From NCBI GenBank assembly GCA_947396885.1, contig OX377204.1, positions 23,753,706 through 23,817,705 on the forward strand: a DNA stretch of 64,000 bases, in the 5' to 3' direction. The translations under genes and the position numbers were made by a program. Below the pieces are notes generated by a model. It was given only the letters and a program-made list of their open reading frames with translations. It made no database searches and was not told where the DNA came from. Source of the DNA: Heligmosomoides polygyrus polygyrus (Eukaryota; Nematoda; Chromadorea; Rhabditida; Heligmosomidae). Shown in pieces: positions 1-11,554 of this stretch (positions within the stretch are counted from its first letter, which is position 1; the number at the start of each line of letters is the position of its first letter).

Positions 1-126
1 TCAATCAAACGACGCGACCTCTTACAGATTGGATTTAACCTGATGAAAGCTGCTGCTCTAACTACATGGAAAGAACACTAAGCTAAATAGATTCCATATG
101 ACTAGCGTACAACGAGTTTTTTAGTT

Positions 127-200
127 GTACGAGTATGCCGGATGTTCCACGGGTACTGTAAAATCGGTCACACAGGCGCATTCGGAACGCAATAGCACTA
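127..200 (+). repeat. Dispersed repeat, left inverted copy flanking the Penelope-like element
   Basis: The sequence ATGCCGGATGTTCC followed about 40 bases later by ATTCGGAACGCAA recurs, inverted, at 2,628-2,705 and again at 48,680-48,750. The two copies here face each other across the Penelope-like element, so that element sits inside, or next to, an older inverted repeat. No coding content. Confidence 0.6.
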
Positions 201-570
201 CATGCTTGAAGCCATTCCGGATGCAGCTTGCCTAATTAATAATCCGTAAGCAGATTTTGTAGTCCACCAGAGTACAGCGGTGTAGCTGGCGAAGAGAAAT
301 GCATAGCGTTGTAGAAATGAAGATTTTGTAGAAAACTATTGTTCGCGGAATGAGAAGGGTTATGTGGAAGGATAGAACAGATAATGCGAAGGTAAATTTG
401 AGAAAATGCATGCTCACTTCTAACAGATTCTTCGGACCTGCTTATGAATAAAGCTATTAGACTACTGCCCAAGTTCGACTTTCGATAAATCATGGCATGG
501 CGTTGTTAAACTGCTAGTGTATTGTTCTTGTTGTAGCCGTTAGCCAAGATTGTTACGTTCTTCTTTATTC

Positions 571-610
571 GGCTTACGTTTCGGCGAGTTTCGCCTTCTT
601 CAAAGCCTGG
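571..610 (-). other. Compact self-folding motif at the 3' end of the Penelope-like element
   Basis: On the minus strand an outer stem GGCTT/AAGCC encloses TGAAGA, an inner hairpin GGCG-loop-CGCC, and GAAACGT. Penelope-like elements are known to carry hammerhead ribozymes in their terminal repeats, and this order (TGANGA, hairpin, GAAAC) resembles that core. The leading C of CUGANGA is absent here, so activity is doubtful. Related motifs lie inside the fold-backs at 5.9 and 18.9 kb. Confidence 0.35.
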
Positions 611-832
611 AATAGCCGATAACATCTACAAGACTACCAGCCCAAACATCATTTCATACTACAGGGTACTAGTCTTAACGAAAACAGGGACATGATCCGA
701 CACCACGGTTTCCAACGACTAACCTCAGAGATGGATGCAGAAGCGGACCATCAACACCCGCAGATGGACGTGGACGTGGGTGAATGATCTTCGGCCCCGA
801 GGCAAACCGACCTAATTAGCCTCTGGGTAAGA

Positions 833-2197
833 TCACGAAGATCGAAGCCCACGGAGCTGTGCGAAGGGTGCCAGCTCTTGTGTTACCGCCAGCCATTCCT
901 CCTTCCGGTTGACCCGTGAACTCGTAGCTGCGATCCAAACTACTTCTAATGTTTTGCGCGCCGATATGTCACTCTCTTGCGCTAAGATCGACAATGAGAC
1001 CTCTTTCAACGCGCCAGCATGGCATCGAACCCTGTTTTCCCCCCAAGTAGTCTGGACCTACCTTACCTTTTCTTTTCTAAGGCCATCCAAATGCTCTTTT
1101 ATTCTGATTCGGAGGGGTCTTTCTGTCTCCCCTATGAAATTCTCCCCACATTCATTGCATGACATCTGATAGACCACACCCAATGTTATACAGTCACCTT
1201 CTTACCCATAAGGGCAGTCAACGCAGGATGGTGTGAGACACATCCTATCCCAGACACATTTAACTTCTAACCAGTTTCCTTTTTAAGGTGTTAGGAGGGA
1301 TGTCAATAACCCTCACCACATCGTGGAGATCAGCGTCACGAACACATCTGTGTATCTCCGCACTTAATTTGTGTGAGATGAACGGTACGCAAAAGAGTAG
1401 TTTCGTACGTTCTTCCTCTTGGCGAACAGCATGGCTGGCTGGCAGCCTGCGTGCCGTTCGCCCTGGATACCCATAACTTTTCGCAATATTAAGCGCCATA
1501 TTCATCGAGAACAGTTTCGGTTCACTATCAAAGGAAACTGATGTGGCGGTTCGAAACATATTTTTAATGATGCTCTTCTTTGTACTAGAAGAGTGAGCAG
1601 ATTGGCAGTGAATGAGGATATTTTTGTTACATGGCTTTCTGTACCACCGAGTTTGATACTCCCGTGAGCAAGGTGGACTTGGACGTTGAGGAAAGCAAGC
1701 CAACTTTCTGTATTTTTTTCGCGTGTGAGCTTTATGTGTTCCGAGTGCTGATTCGACAGCTCAAAGCAAGCATCCAACTCATTCTTAGTGGAGCACAGTA
1801 TAAAGCAATCGTCTATATATCTACAGTAAAATATAGGCATGCGTTCCAGAGTGGGGTTTTCGACCCTGGACATGAAAGCCACAGTTAACAAAGGAGCCAA
1901 TCTCTCTCCTATAGAAAACCCTATAACCTGTTTATAGTACTCTTCTGACCATCGGAATACGTTACACATAAGATACTCGCTAACCAGTGTCATTATCTGA
2001 GCTACACTCAAGCCATAGAGATTCACATTTGCTTGGTGTTCTGTGAGCATTTTAAAAACAGCCTGCAGAGCGCTTTCTCTAGAGACATTGGTATATAACG
2101 CAGTAACATCGAACGATTCCATGACACATCCTTCCTCCGCCGTGGTCTCGCGGAGTTTCTGCTGAAAAGCACCGGTGTTTAGCAGGTGTGAGGGCAC
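833..2197 (-). pseudogene. Penelope-like retroelement reverse transcriptase with GIY-YIG-type tail, frameshifted
   Basis: The first open segment (1502-2197) encodes a Penelope-type reverse transcriptase: the palm has SFDVTALYTNV and the catalytic YIDD at 1808-1819, followed by an AFLNVQV stretch. After a frame change (about 1,630-1,700) the connection region continues (WYRKPCNKN, FRTATSV, CVPFISHKLS, IPPNTLKRKLVRS) down to about 1,260. A second frame change leads into a Cys-rich segment (CVDCPYG, then a stop) and a GIY-YIG endonuclease-like tail (VVYQMSCNECGENFIGET, about 1,090-1,190). The conserved C-terminal end (ILAQESDISARKTLE) closes at a TGA at 833-835. At least three frame breaks and one internal stop show a dead copy. 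The 5' part of the element was not recognised. Confidence 0.85.
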
Positions 2198-2627
2198 AAA
2201 TTGGAGCAGTTAAACTAAATCCAAGTTAACGGTTACAACAAGAGTAATACACTATCTATTCGACTACTCATTTCATGCTGTATGGAACAATATCTTGCGA
2301 GCAGCGAAAACCGTAATCTGGATGAGTAACAGCCCGGAAAACGTCACGAATCAGCATCTGCGGCTCTGAAACGGCAGTTAAGGCTGGAAGTGGGCGAGCC
2401 ATCACAAAGTATTTTAAGACTTCTGCTCGCTGAGGCATTTGTGGGCCGTTAGCTGGCCGCATTCTCTCGCAGACGTCGACTAAAATCCGATCATTTTGCC
2501 GAAATCCGCATTTTCGCACCGCTATAATTTATTCCTTCGCAAGCTACGGCGCTGTGTTCTAATGGACTATTAAGCCCGTCCACTTGCTACAAAATGGAGG
2601 CGCTGCATCCGGAACGGTTTCAAGTGG
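2198..2627. other. Unassigned stretch upstream of the Penelope-like element
   Basis: A minus-strand open frame of 83 codons (2268-2519) lies here, just 5' of the retroelement. It resembles no family I recognise and has no clear splice sites or start context. It could be an eroded 5' part of the element or chance. Confidence 0.2.
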
Positions 2628-2705
2628 ACAGAGTTGTTGCGTTCCGAACACACCTGCGCGTCCAGTTTTGCACTGCGCATGAGACATCCGGCATATTCTG
2701 AAGGA
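2628..2705 (-). repeat. Dispersed repeat, right inverted copy
   Basis: Reverse-complement partner of 127-200: TTGCGTTCCGAACACACC to ACATCCGGCATATTCTG. The same unit occurs at 48,680-48,750. No coding content. Confidence 0.6.
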
Positions 2706-4480
2706 CTGCAAAACTCAGTGTTTGCTAAACATATTTTTCAAACAAAGTTCTTCTGTTCAATGTCCGTTCATTATGTAATAAGATCCCACCATATTTTGTC
2801 CTACACCGCACTAGTGGTCTTCATTACGGAGTCCTGATGTAAATCTAACCTTATACATGATGTTGCGTTATGCTCAAATCCATCGTATAACAATCACGGG
2901 TGCGACCGCGAGGGTAGCATGGATGGTGGAGGCGATGTAAGCTACATAACAAGTCACCTTATCATTTGCTTTGCTGACGAAATTTCTCTCCTTAGTGTCA
3001 ATGCTTCACCCTTGTTGTTAGCAGTAAACAAAATGTTACGTATTTCTTAAAAAAAAGTCTGACGGAAAAGTTTCACCAAGTGTTTTCTCCATTCATATGC
3101 CCGAAGAGACTACACGCACGAAGAACATGAGCTAGACAGAACACTGGGGAAGGAGGCACTACTTTTGTTAGTTTGGTACACTTTCCATGCACTTAGATAA
3201 GCTCCCTTCATTAAGCTAATGGTAAGTTCACACAGAAAGTAGTCACACCGATTCAACTGATTCTGTCCTGCCAACATGCACGGTTCAATTCAAACAGTAT
3301 GTCAAAAGAAAGAGCTTGAGCTACATCATGTTTCTTTTTGTCGATTTATGGAATTCTAAAGAGTTTGTTAAAAGGAACCTTGAGGAGCTGAAAAGCGCCG
3401 CCGTTAATCTTGAGCGCCCATTTCGAACTAAGATCGAAAACGCGGACAGTTTGCACATCAATCTGTTTATCTAACGAAATGTAAGTTGTGATGAAAATTG
3501 TGCTTATGTGATATGGAACCAAATAATGGAGAACTAGCCTTTTTCGCGATTGTTCCCGTTGAACCACTGAGTAAACGCAACTCCACAATTTTTACAATCA
3601 ACCAGTGAAACATGGTATGGATATACGAGCGTGCGGCTTAGTCTCTTTCTGTCACATACTAATTTTTCTACCTCACTTAAAACAAGTTAACCGGTACGGG
3701 CTGAAAGAACGAGAATTTTTGTGAAAACTAAAACAGCGTGTCCATGTCTTTGTGGGACTGAATGTGAGATTAATAGATTGTCAAAAAAGATGAAATAATT
3801 TTTAAGGCACAGATTCATTCAGGCCTTCTTAAGACCTACCTACTTTTATTTGAAAGGTGTTCAGTATGAACTAAAAACCATTCTCGGTTCATCTGAAGGT
3901 AGTTGGAGATTCATGGTGTCTAGAGAATTCGTGAGGGACTGGTCATGCTATAAAGTTTGAGACTGTTGGCGAAAACTTTGTAGGCAATGCTGGGGTCGGC
4001 TATCATTGCAGGAACACCCCTTGTATAGGTACTAAACAGTATTGGGGATTACACCCACCGCTGCTGGACTCCACTCGTTGCACCTTTAAGAAGAGAAAGC
4101 TCACCCACGAGATAGACTCTGAAAGTTCTGCTAGCTGAAAAATCTTCAATCAAAAGAACGAGTGCAAACCGACCAGTCCAGCTGTTAGCACGCATTGGGG
4201 TGAAATTTGTCATCCTACCCTATGTATTCAAAGAACAAAAACAACGAAGAAACGAAGTGACGACAGCGAAAGGAAGAAGACAGAATGAGCGAGCATGTAG
4301 CAAGGTGTCACCAGAAAATTGCCGTCCCGGAATGAGAGAGTACGCAACGTCGTGATGTCGTATAGAGCACTGGTTACTGCCCAGATCGGGAAGGCATCGG
4401 GAAGTCTACGTCTTCCCACCTACCTGAGCGAGCGTCTTGAACAGAAGCGGCTATCCGTACGCACAACACGCCTTCAAGTT
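2706..4480. other. No gene recognised; contains one dispersed-repeat copy
   Basis: Open frames are short and look like chance. Around 3,225-3,440 there is a diverged minus-oriented copy of the repeat used in the fold-back at 5.6-6.5 kb (GATTCTGTCCTGCCAA, GAGCTTGAGC, GGAATTCTAAA, AAAAGCGCCG in the same order). Nothing else stands out. Confidence 0.5.
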
Positions 4481-4915
4481 TCGAGTCGTAATAGCGGTCC
4501 TATGATAGGGCTCGTTGGCATTAAGATAATGGATCTGGTTTTCCAGGCGGTCGGCAGAGGATGCGGATGCGGGGCGGCAAAAAGCCTCTGCGCTTCAGTG
4601 ACCGAGGAGTCAGAGCAGCCAGCGAGCCGCTGCGCCGCATCAACATCAGCGCGAACGCCTTTTCCTGAAGTGTAACAGCCAGTGACAGGTCCCCGGGACG
4701 GAACGTCCCTCGGGCCAGCCGAGAAAATGCACCCCTCCGGGGTTCTAATCGAGCAAGGAGACCGCCCACTACCTGACGCACCGAGCAGAGCCGCCAGCCG
4801 CAACGTGAACCTGACTCGCATGAAACCACGTGTTGTGCTTGTGGTCAATGTGGCAGTGGCAGTTTCTGGCCACCAGAAAAAAGCCGGCCGATGGATTAGT
4901 GCCCTGCCCTTCTAG
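4480..4915. other. GC-rich segment with overlapping open frames, unassigned
   Basis: Base composition rises well above the surroundings and open frames of 77-124 codons appear on both strands. They overlap and share no recognisable motif, so they are probably products of low stop-codon frequency. It may be an inserted repeat or a decayed exon. Confidence 0.3.
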
Positions 4916-5384
4916 GCAATTCTACTCGCAGTTCATCTCCCTCGAGCTGTTGCGGGCTCAGATAGCCCCAACGAGAAACCGATTCCAAATTAACTCTGAG
5001 AATCCATGATGCAGGTTTTCAGTTTCAAACGCAGCGCCGCCCTCTGGGAGCACGGGACATCTTCTTAGGTGTCTAGGTGTTCAAAGCCGGTGGAGAAGCT
5101 CATCACGCCCATCGAAAACGGATTTAATTTCAGGTGGCAGACACGCAAAGGCAACCGTTCCCTATCCATATGGGCGTCCGTGAATTGGTAAATGAATCTC
5201 TGGGAAGGAGCTCAAGTGTTGGTCCATGACTGGCTTCAACAAGTACTCGCATACACCAAGTACATCGCTCACGATAACTCTAGATATTCCTTAAACGGAG
5301 ATGTGCTAACGCATTCAGAGGAGAGACTCTTGTGTGAACACCAATCCAAATTCTTGCATCGGATTCCCCGATGCAAGGTCGACC

Positions 5385-5495
5385 AAGGCTTCCATCCTTT
5401 CGGTATAGATGAATTGGTACCAGACTTGTCTGGGAAGCATAAAGCGCTGACTTGTTCATCGGCCGGTCACCGTTAGTCATTGTCTGGACCAAGTT
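5385..5495 (+). repeat. tRNA-derived SINE family B, internal fragment
   Basis: Contains the family core GAATTGGTACCAGACTTG, TCTGGGAAG, AAGCGCTGACTTGTTCATCG. The full copies are at 11,555-11,852 and 45,222-45,500. The tRNA-like head is missing here. Confidence 0.7.
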
Positions 5496-5554
5496 CACCA
5501 GCGGACGTGCTGCTCCAGCCAACAAGCGCAAGGGAAAAGCGGCCCATTTTTCGC

Positions 5555-6510
5555 TCCGAAAAGCGCCGTTCTAACAACTGCTTTATAAATCCGTATTGTT
5601 TTACTCAAACAAATAATATACGAACTCAAATATGTGCCTTATGTTTCGAAATATTTCCATATTTGGAAATATAAGACACATATCTCAATTCATCTGCTCA
5701 AGCTCTATCGTCTGACATACAAATTCTAGCAGAGTTGGACAATGCATATAGGCCCGGCAGAATCAATCGTGTGAACGCGATCGCTCACAGAGTAAAGTTG
5801 GGCAGATCGAAGAAGTTAATCCATACGTTTAGGAGAGCATGGCCTACATACTATAGCACTTCTGCGCCACGAGGGTGTTAGGGGGACTTTATGGCCTTGA
5901 CGTTTCGACCGTCTCGTCGTCTTCAGCGGCCTAGAAACGGTTCGAGACGTTATCTTTGCAACCTCCTGGTTATGGGAAAACACTCATAGCGGTTGTTCAT
6001 TCTTGGATTTCTGGAAGTGGTAGTACAGTCGCTATACTCGAGGTTCGTCTTCACCAGTCGGGATTTTCGCATCGTGCTTCCGGCCCTGTATCGAAACCGC
6101 CAACGTGGGTGAGGCGCTTGGTCGGGTAAGTTTCAAGGATAAAGTCTCGAACCGTTTTTAGGCCTCTGGAGATGACGAGACGGTCCTAACGTCAGGCCAA
6201 TAAAATTTCCACCTAACCTCGTGGTGCAGAAGTACTATAGAAGCTCTTAACATCCGCCGAGGTTCCAAGATGAGAGGACATGGAGTCCACTGAACATAGA
6301 ATTTTGTGGAACTAACTGGCACCATGGCGCGCTCTGTGAGCCGTCGCGCCCATTCAATTGATTCTGCCGGGCCAATACGTATCGTATAACTCTGCAAGAA
6401 TTTGAGCGTCAGTTGATAGAGCTTGAGCTGATGAGCTCAAGTATATAACTCTTATTTCAATACACGGAATTCTAAACCAGATATTCAAAAACGGCGCTTT
6501 TCAGCGCAAC
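5555..6510. repeat. Large composite fold-back (inverted repeat about 0.95 kb)
   Basis: The left arm (about 5,555-5,960) and right arm (about 6,133-6,510) are reverse complements in the same order of blocks: AAAAGCGCCG; CTCAAGCTCTATC; GGCCCGGCAGAATCAAT; ACTATAGCACTTCTGC; GACGTTTCGACCG with CGTCGTCTTCAG; and CGGTTCGAGAC. Arms differ by small indels and substitutions, so the element is old. About 170 bp separate the arms. Similar blocks recur singly at 3.2-3.4, 47.9-48.1 and 48.8-48.9 kb. No coding region is visible. Confidence 0.75.
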
Positions 6511-6544
6511 AGTGCTCCGCTTTTCCTATCGCCCGCCGCTCGTG

Positions 6545-6670
6545 CTTGTTGGCCAGAGTGGCACGTACGGTAGTGTACACATTCAAATCGCCTCCACGAT
6601 ATCTAGTAGAAGCAGAATGCGTGGCGCATCCCAGAGCCGAATGTATAACGCCATCCTTTATCCTTTACAA
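6545..6670 (+). repeat. SINE family B, 3' end fragment
   Basis: Carries the 3' signature of the family: ACACATTCAAATCGCCTCC, GTAGAAGCAGAATGCG, GCGCATCCCAGA and the terminal CCATCCTTTATCCTTTA. The head is absent. Confidence 0.7.
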
Positions 6671-7129
6671 GCCATACCAAACCGGAAATGATTAAGACCC
6701 TTCTTTATAATTTTATCCTTAACGCTTGAATGTGGAGTACGAGGCGCATTTCTTGAAGGTTGATCGGAGCCACATCTACTTATCTTACCACTGATTAAGA
6801 AAAATCTAGAGAAGAAGAAAGCTAGTGATCAACGAATCCACTTCTTGCATATAATGGGACCTTATGCACTGAACTCCCCATCAAATCGGGTGATAAGGAC
6901 AGCGTTCTCGACCACACCAGCGTTCTAATTTGGTCAATTTAGTCAACTGTGCACAACCACTAATGAGTAAATATTAATACAATATAATATAATGATCATA
7001 CTCTATAATAACGCGCTAAGCGATGAGTCATACTATCGATCGGCGCCGGCGCAGAAATTAGCCAAAAATAGGGTGGAAAATTGGGGTGGGGCGATGGGGG
7101 GGGGGGAGGGGAATCGGGGAAAACTACGA

Positions 7130-7562
7130 CATGAAAATAGCGAAAAATACCCAGACATCTTCTCCCTGCTTGGGAACTTCGTCCCTGGGGCGATCGAGGT
7201 CGCTGAACACAAAACTGAAGTTCGTTTTTAAAGTACCGATCGCCGCCAATCGATTTTGATCAAATTACGGTGCGGAAAATAGCGGAAAACACACAGACGT
7301 CTTCTACCTGCCTGCTGGAAACATTCGCCCTGGGGTAATCGCTGTTGCAGAACACGAATCTGAAGTTTGTTCTTAAAGTAATGATCGCCATCAACCGATA
7401 TTGATCCAATTATCGATTTTTTGTGAATGTCGTTCAAGTGGTCCGAAACGTTAGCCCTGGGGATGATCGAGGTCGCTGAACACGAATCTGATGTTCGTTT
7501 TTAAAGTTTCGATCGACATCAATCGATACTAATCAAATTACGGGGCGTGAAAATAGCGGAGA
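7130..7562. repeat. Diverged tandem repeat, unit about 125-150 bp
   Basis: Blocks recur in order: GAAAATAGCG, CCCAGACATCTTCT, CCTGGGGCGATCGAGGTCG, CTGAACACGAATCTGA, GTTCGTTTTTAAAGT, CGATC.CCATCAATCGAT, CAAATTACGG. Three to four units are present, the third truncated. A G-rich run (7,085-7,115) lies just upstream. Open frames here are incidental. Confidence 0.7.
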
Positions 7563-7585
7563 ATACCCAGACGTCTTCTACGTGC

Positions 7586-7725
7586 TAGGGGATTCAGAAG
7601 GCGTGCAGAATACGTCGCACGAGGTGCCTGGGGACTCAAGGGACGTGCCAAAGATGTCGTTCAACGTGTTTGGGGATTCAAGTAGACGTGCCGAAGACGT
7701 CGTTCGATGTGCCTGGGGGTTGAGG
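7586..7725. repeat. Minisatellite, unit about 42 bp
   Basis: Three units start with GGGGATTCA / GGGGACTCA and carry a GACGTGCC.AAGA.GTCGTTC.A.GTG core. The 42-bp period is a multiple of three, so both strands stay open across it and give a spurious open frame. Related arrays occur at 13,660-14,050 and 56,380-56,565. Confidence 0.7.
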
Positions 7726-7799
7726 ACCAGTAGTGAGGAACCAATAGATCGCCTTATCATACTGTATAGTCTACGTACTGCAAGCCTTCTGTACTCCTA

Positions 7800-9120
7800 G
7801 GTAGGGAAAAAAGCTGTACAAGTACAGCAGCTAGCTTGATGCGATTGTCCTTAGCTTAGTGATGCAACAAAAGCGCGAAGCACGCAAGCGCGAGGCACGC
7901 CGATAGGCGTGACGGAGCCCTTGTAAATAAATTAATTAATTAAAAAATACTAACATTTAAAAGTTAAAACATTTATAGTACATTAATGCATAACACAATA
8001 CAATTAATACATAAGTTAATACATTTATAGATCATTTAATAGTACATACTTCTGTACATTCGTGTAAAACTGCTGAGGCCGAGGCGTTCTGCTACTGATG
8101 CGATTCCTCTATGTACGGTGGGATCATAAAGCTTCGGGAAATAACTATCGAAGACCGATGTACTGTCTTTAGGCGAAGCAAGATCTCTTTCTACCCTACT
8201 GGTGCCCAATGGCGAAACAGGAAAGCCCGACTTCATGTTAAAACAAAAATTAAAACTGAAAGACCTAGATCTCCAATCTGGCCACAAGGATAAGTTCATT
8301 CTTCTGCTAGGCGCTAATACTTTATAGCGGCGGATGAAAGGAGACCGACACTATCTGTTAAAAACCGACCCGTTCGAAGCAGAAAAACGAACGATAGGAT
8401 GTAGAAGACACTTCGCTAAGTAGTCGATACGGTCGCGAGATGCTATCTTACTGGATAGGAACGGCAGAGAGACCTTCGGAAAAGGGGAGGGAACTCGAAC
8501 CGAACTGCATACTCCACGAAATGGATTGCAATCAAGATCAGATCATTCCCGACTAAATAAGAAACCAGACCAATAGGAGTTTTTATTATCAGTCTGATTC
8601 GAAGAGCGAGTACATCAAGAATTAAAGTGTATTACTCAAAAGGTCTTGCCCTAATGGGATGTGCACGGACACCCTTACTCGTGTGTACCGTTCTCGAAAA
8701 GGAAATGGAAAGCCTCAAAATAACAATGCACCGCAAGCACTAATTGAAACAACGAAAACCAATAAATAAATAAACAAATAAACACAATGATGGACAGGGA
8801 GCACTGAAACATCGGGGTGCAACTCTCGGCAGCATTCTCATAACACATGTAAAGTGGCGTGTTTGATACGGAGCTGTATTGAGATCGTAGCCTGGCATTA
8901 CATAGTTAGGAATCCCTCTAAAGAAACTCGACAGAAGCGGCGGTTTATCGCAGCTTGAAAGGGATTAGAGACGAAGGCGCCTTTGTACGGGTGTTATCAG
9001 CTAATCTCCTGCATTGCCCGATTTGGTTCAAGCAGCCCAAAAGTGTGCTTCTACAGTAATGGTCCTTTATAAAAAAAGACAGCACATAACTTAGTTAAGG
9101 CTCGTAAATCCACCTCGGAT
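7800..9120. other. No gene recognised
   Basis: AT-rich, with (AAT/ATAA)-rich patches at 7,925-8,035 and 8,758-8,790. The 87-codon minus frame at 8,036-8,299 has no recognisable family signature. Confidence 0.5.
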
Positions 9121-9129
9121 CTGTACCAG

Positions 9130-9245
9130 AAATGTGCGCAGTTTCCGTTTCCGTGTTTTGAATTCCGCTTTTCGGCCGCTTTTAGTCCTTCCGTTCCGTT
9201 CCGTGTTCCGCTCTCTTTTGGGCCGGAAGACGGAACGAAAATGGT
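9130..9245. repeat. TTCCG-rich short repeat, copy 1
   Basis: A run of TTCCG/TTCCGTG units (CCGTTTCCGTG, CCTTCCGTTCCGTTCCG) recurs in diverged form at 10,150-10,262, suggesting a small dispersed repeat rather than a random simple sequence. Confidence 0.6.
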
Positions 9246-9824
9246 GACTCATCACTTATTAATTGTTTTGCACTGCCTTCATTCATCTCTCAAACCTAAA
9301 CGAAAGACTGCAGAAAGGGACTAACTATTCGTCGCCTTTTTTGTGATTGTGCTGCATTCAGAAAGGTAGTACAAGCCCGAAACATAAGCCGAATTAAAGA
9401 CTTGTATCAATCTTTTCTACGCTGAACAAACTACTCGTCTACTGCAACATCAAAGATGCCAAAGTTCATCGAGAGTCGAACATGAAATTGAACCCTTTTT
9501 TCTTTTCTTGAAGCGACCGAATAGCATAAGGTCACAATACCTTTCATGAGTAATTGTGTCAAGAATCAAATTTTTTATCCAAAGCATGCTCTTCCTTTTC
9601 CCCAGTAATCTTAGGTTCGGTCTGTAACACCAATTCCTGAGCAGAGTTCTATAAGCATTCTTGGGTTGCTAACACTGCTTTCCATAAGGGACATTGAATC
9701 TATTCTGGTCGGGGAAGGAGGCATGAGGCGCCTTGCCTCTCCACACCCTCCGAGTTTGTTCCAGAGTTTCAGCTACTGCCAAATGATACTACTCTGTGTT
9801 ACCCATGCAGACTTAGAGAGTGGG

Positions 9825-9900
9825 TGTCGTGTCGTGGGATGCTGAGCGCAACTGTAACCTTAGCGCTACCCTCCCAATTAGGATAGATCTGGAACGTTCA
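9825..9900. repeat. Single end of a MITE family (see 50,536-50,911)
   Basis: CGCTACCCTCCCAATTAGGATAGATC matches the terminal block of the 50.5-50.9 kb MITE (CCCGCTAACTAGGATAGATCC) when allowing mismatches; another solo end lies at 36,415-36,480. Remaining sequence up to 10,150 holds no recognisable gene. Confidence 0.4.
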
Positions 9901-10149
9901 ATAAGACCGGTTAAGTCTTATGAGTGGCGAAGTCTCTGGCATCTTACTCGTCAGCTAAGTTCATTGTGCTCGAAATACCTTCTTATTCACAGAAAGATTT
10001 TGCATAAACTTCGATTTGCTACACCAGTAATACTTGAAAAGTCATCTTAGTAATGATACGAATAAAAAGTCTTTATTATTTATTTATTGCTATTTGTTGC
10101 TGAAAAAGAGTCGCATGCTACCTTGCCGTTTCGTGAAAAAATGAAATGA

Positions 10150-10262
10150 AGTAATGAGTTTTGAGTCATTTCCGTTTCCGTGTTTCGTACTTCGGTTTCC
10201 GCCCGTTTTTGAGCTCTTCCGTTCCTTTTCGCTTCTCTCGAAAAAGTTTCCGCTCACCTCTG
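10150..10262. repeat. TTCCG-rich short repeat, copy 2
   Basis: Same block order as copy 1: CATTTCCGTTTCCGTG, TTCGGTTTCCGCCCG, CTCTTCCGTTCC. An AAC/AAT-rich simple sequence follows at 10,378-10,430. Confidence 0.6.
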
Positions 10263-10429
10263 CTCTGTACCCATTTTACTAGCGGGCAAGCAATATACTC
10301 AATCACCCGTATCCTCCAAAGTTGTTATGCAGATCTATTGGACTATTCGACAATTAATGTCGTTTTTATTGATATTACATATAATAACAAAATTAATAAC
10401 AATAATAATATTAATAACAAACAATAATC

Positions 10430-11110
10430 AATGATATAATGACTGCTTTGTTGGATGATCTTTTGCGATCTTTTAATAAGTTGAAAATTTCCAGGTTCAA
10501 AGAAGCCTTGGTTTATTGAAGCGAAGAATTTGCGCAACACATTTTTAACAGCGTGATCGGATTCAAAAGTTTTACCATTCAGGTGGTTTTGAAAGAAGTG
10601 ATACAAACGGTAGTCTGATGGTGCTAGGTCAGGGCTATGGGGTGGATGTGGCATGAGCTCCCAATTGAGCTCCGATAATTTTTGACGGGTTATCAAACAG
10701 ATGAGAGGTCTGGAGTTGTCATGTCATGGAACATCCCGCTTTCTCGACTGGCCAGTTCAGAGCGTTTTTCTTAGTTCAATTTGGTTGATGACAGAAGACA
10801 TTCGGTTTCTTGGATGCAGCTCAAAATGAACTACGCCTTCGCATATGTCAATGCGATTTGTGAGGTGGATTTCCTTCAATACGTGAGGAACCCGAACGTA
10901 CTCCGGTTAGTTTTGATCAACGCCTTTATTTTGTCGTGATGAGTAGTGTCTGCTCGACCAGTATGTGGTGCATCTCGCACCTTATAATATCCAGAGCGAG
11001 AACGAGCAAACGAACGCTGACACCGGTGTCCAGAAAGACAGCCTTCACCATAAACTTCACTTAATTTCTTCCGAGCTTGCACCGCATTTTTGCCCTTTCG
11101 GACTTAAAAA
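10430..11110 (-). pseudogene. Mariner-type transposase remnant, internally deleted
   Basis: The upstream part (10,876-11,100) encodes the mariner DNA-binding region (ARKKLSEVYGEGCLS, GHRCQ, SFARSRSGYYKVRDAPHTGR, DKIKALIKTNR). The downstream part (10,440-10,696) encodes the end of the catalytic domain with HPPHSPDLAPSDYRLYHFF, carrying the third catalytic Asp. The middle, including the first two catalytic Asp residues, is missing or unreadable, with stops between the halves. This family differs from the two G-capped mariners at 25.5 and 53.8 kb. Dead copy. Confidence 0.8.
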
Positions 11111-11324
11111 AATAAAATATGCCGATAATGCCCTTTAATTGTCCATATTCGACAGAACCTTTTCCAACTTGTTTTTTTATTTCTTCATAATTACGCCCAG
11201 TTTTTGACAAAAGATAGCTTAAAGTCTAATCTTTAAAGAAGAATATAATGCGCAAAAGAAAGTGCGCAAGGTTAGAAGCCGTTCAAAATGTGGACAAAGG
11301 TGCATGGATACGTTCGCACTATAC

Positions 11325-11440
11325 TTGTGCTCGAATAATTGAATTCGAATAATTAATCGAATTTTTCACCCTTCGAATCATCGAATAATCGAAGATCAAA
11401 TTCGAATTAATCCTTCGAATGATCATTCGGAATTCAGACA
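11325..11440. repeat. TTCGAA/ATTCGAAT-rich palindromic simple repeat
   Basis: Repeated short palindromes GAATTCGAATAATT, TTCGAATCATCGAATAATCGA and ATTCGAATTAATCCTTCGAAT make this stretch able to fold on itself. It has no coding value. Confidence 0.6.
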
Positions 11441-11554
11441 AAATAAGTCCAAACACAGGACAACAGGTGAGAAACAGGTTACTAGTGACTTGCACAACAA
11501 CGCAGTACCTCAAAAAAGGCAACAAACTACGAGGTTTTCTAGAGATTTTATAGA

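Noticed and set aside
7582..7800. 72-codon frame over the minisatellite
   Set aside because: The 42-bp period keeps several frames open; this is a repeat, not a gene.
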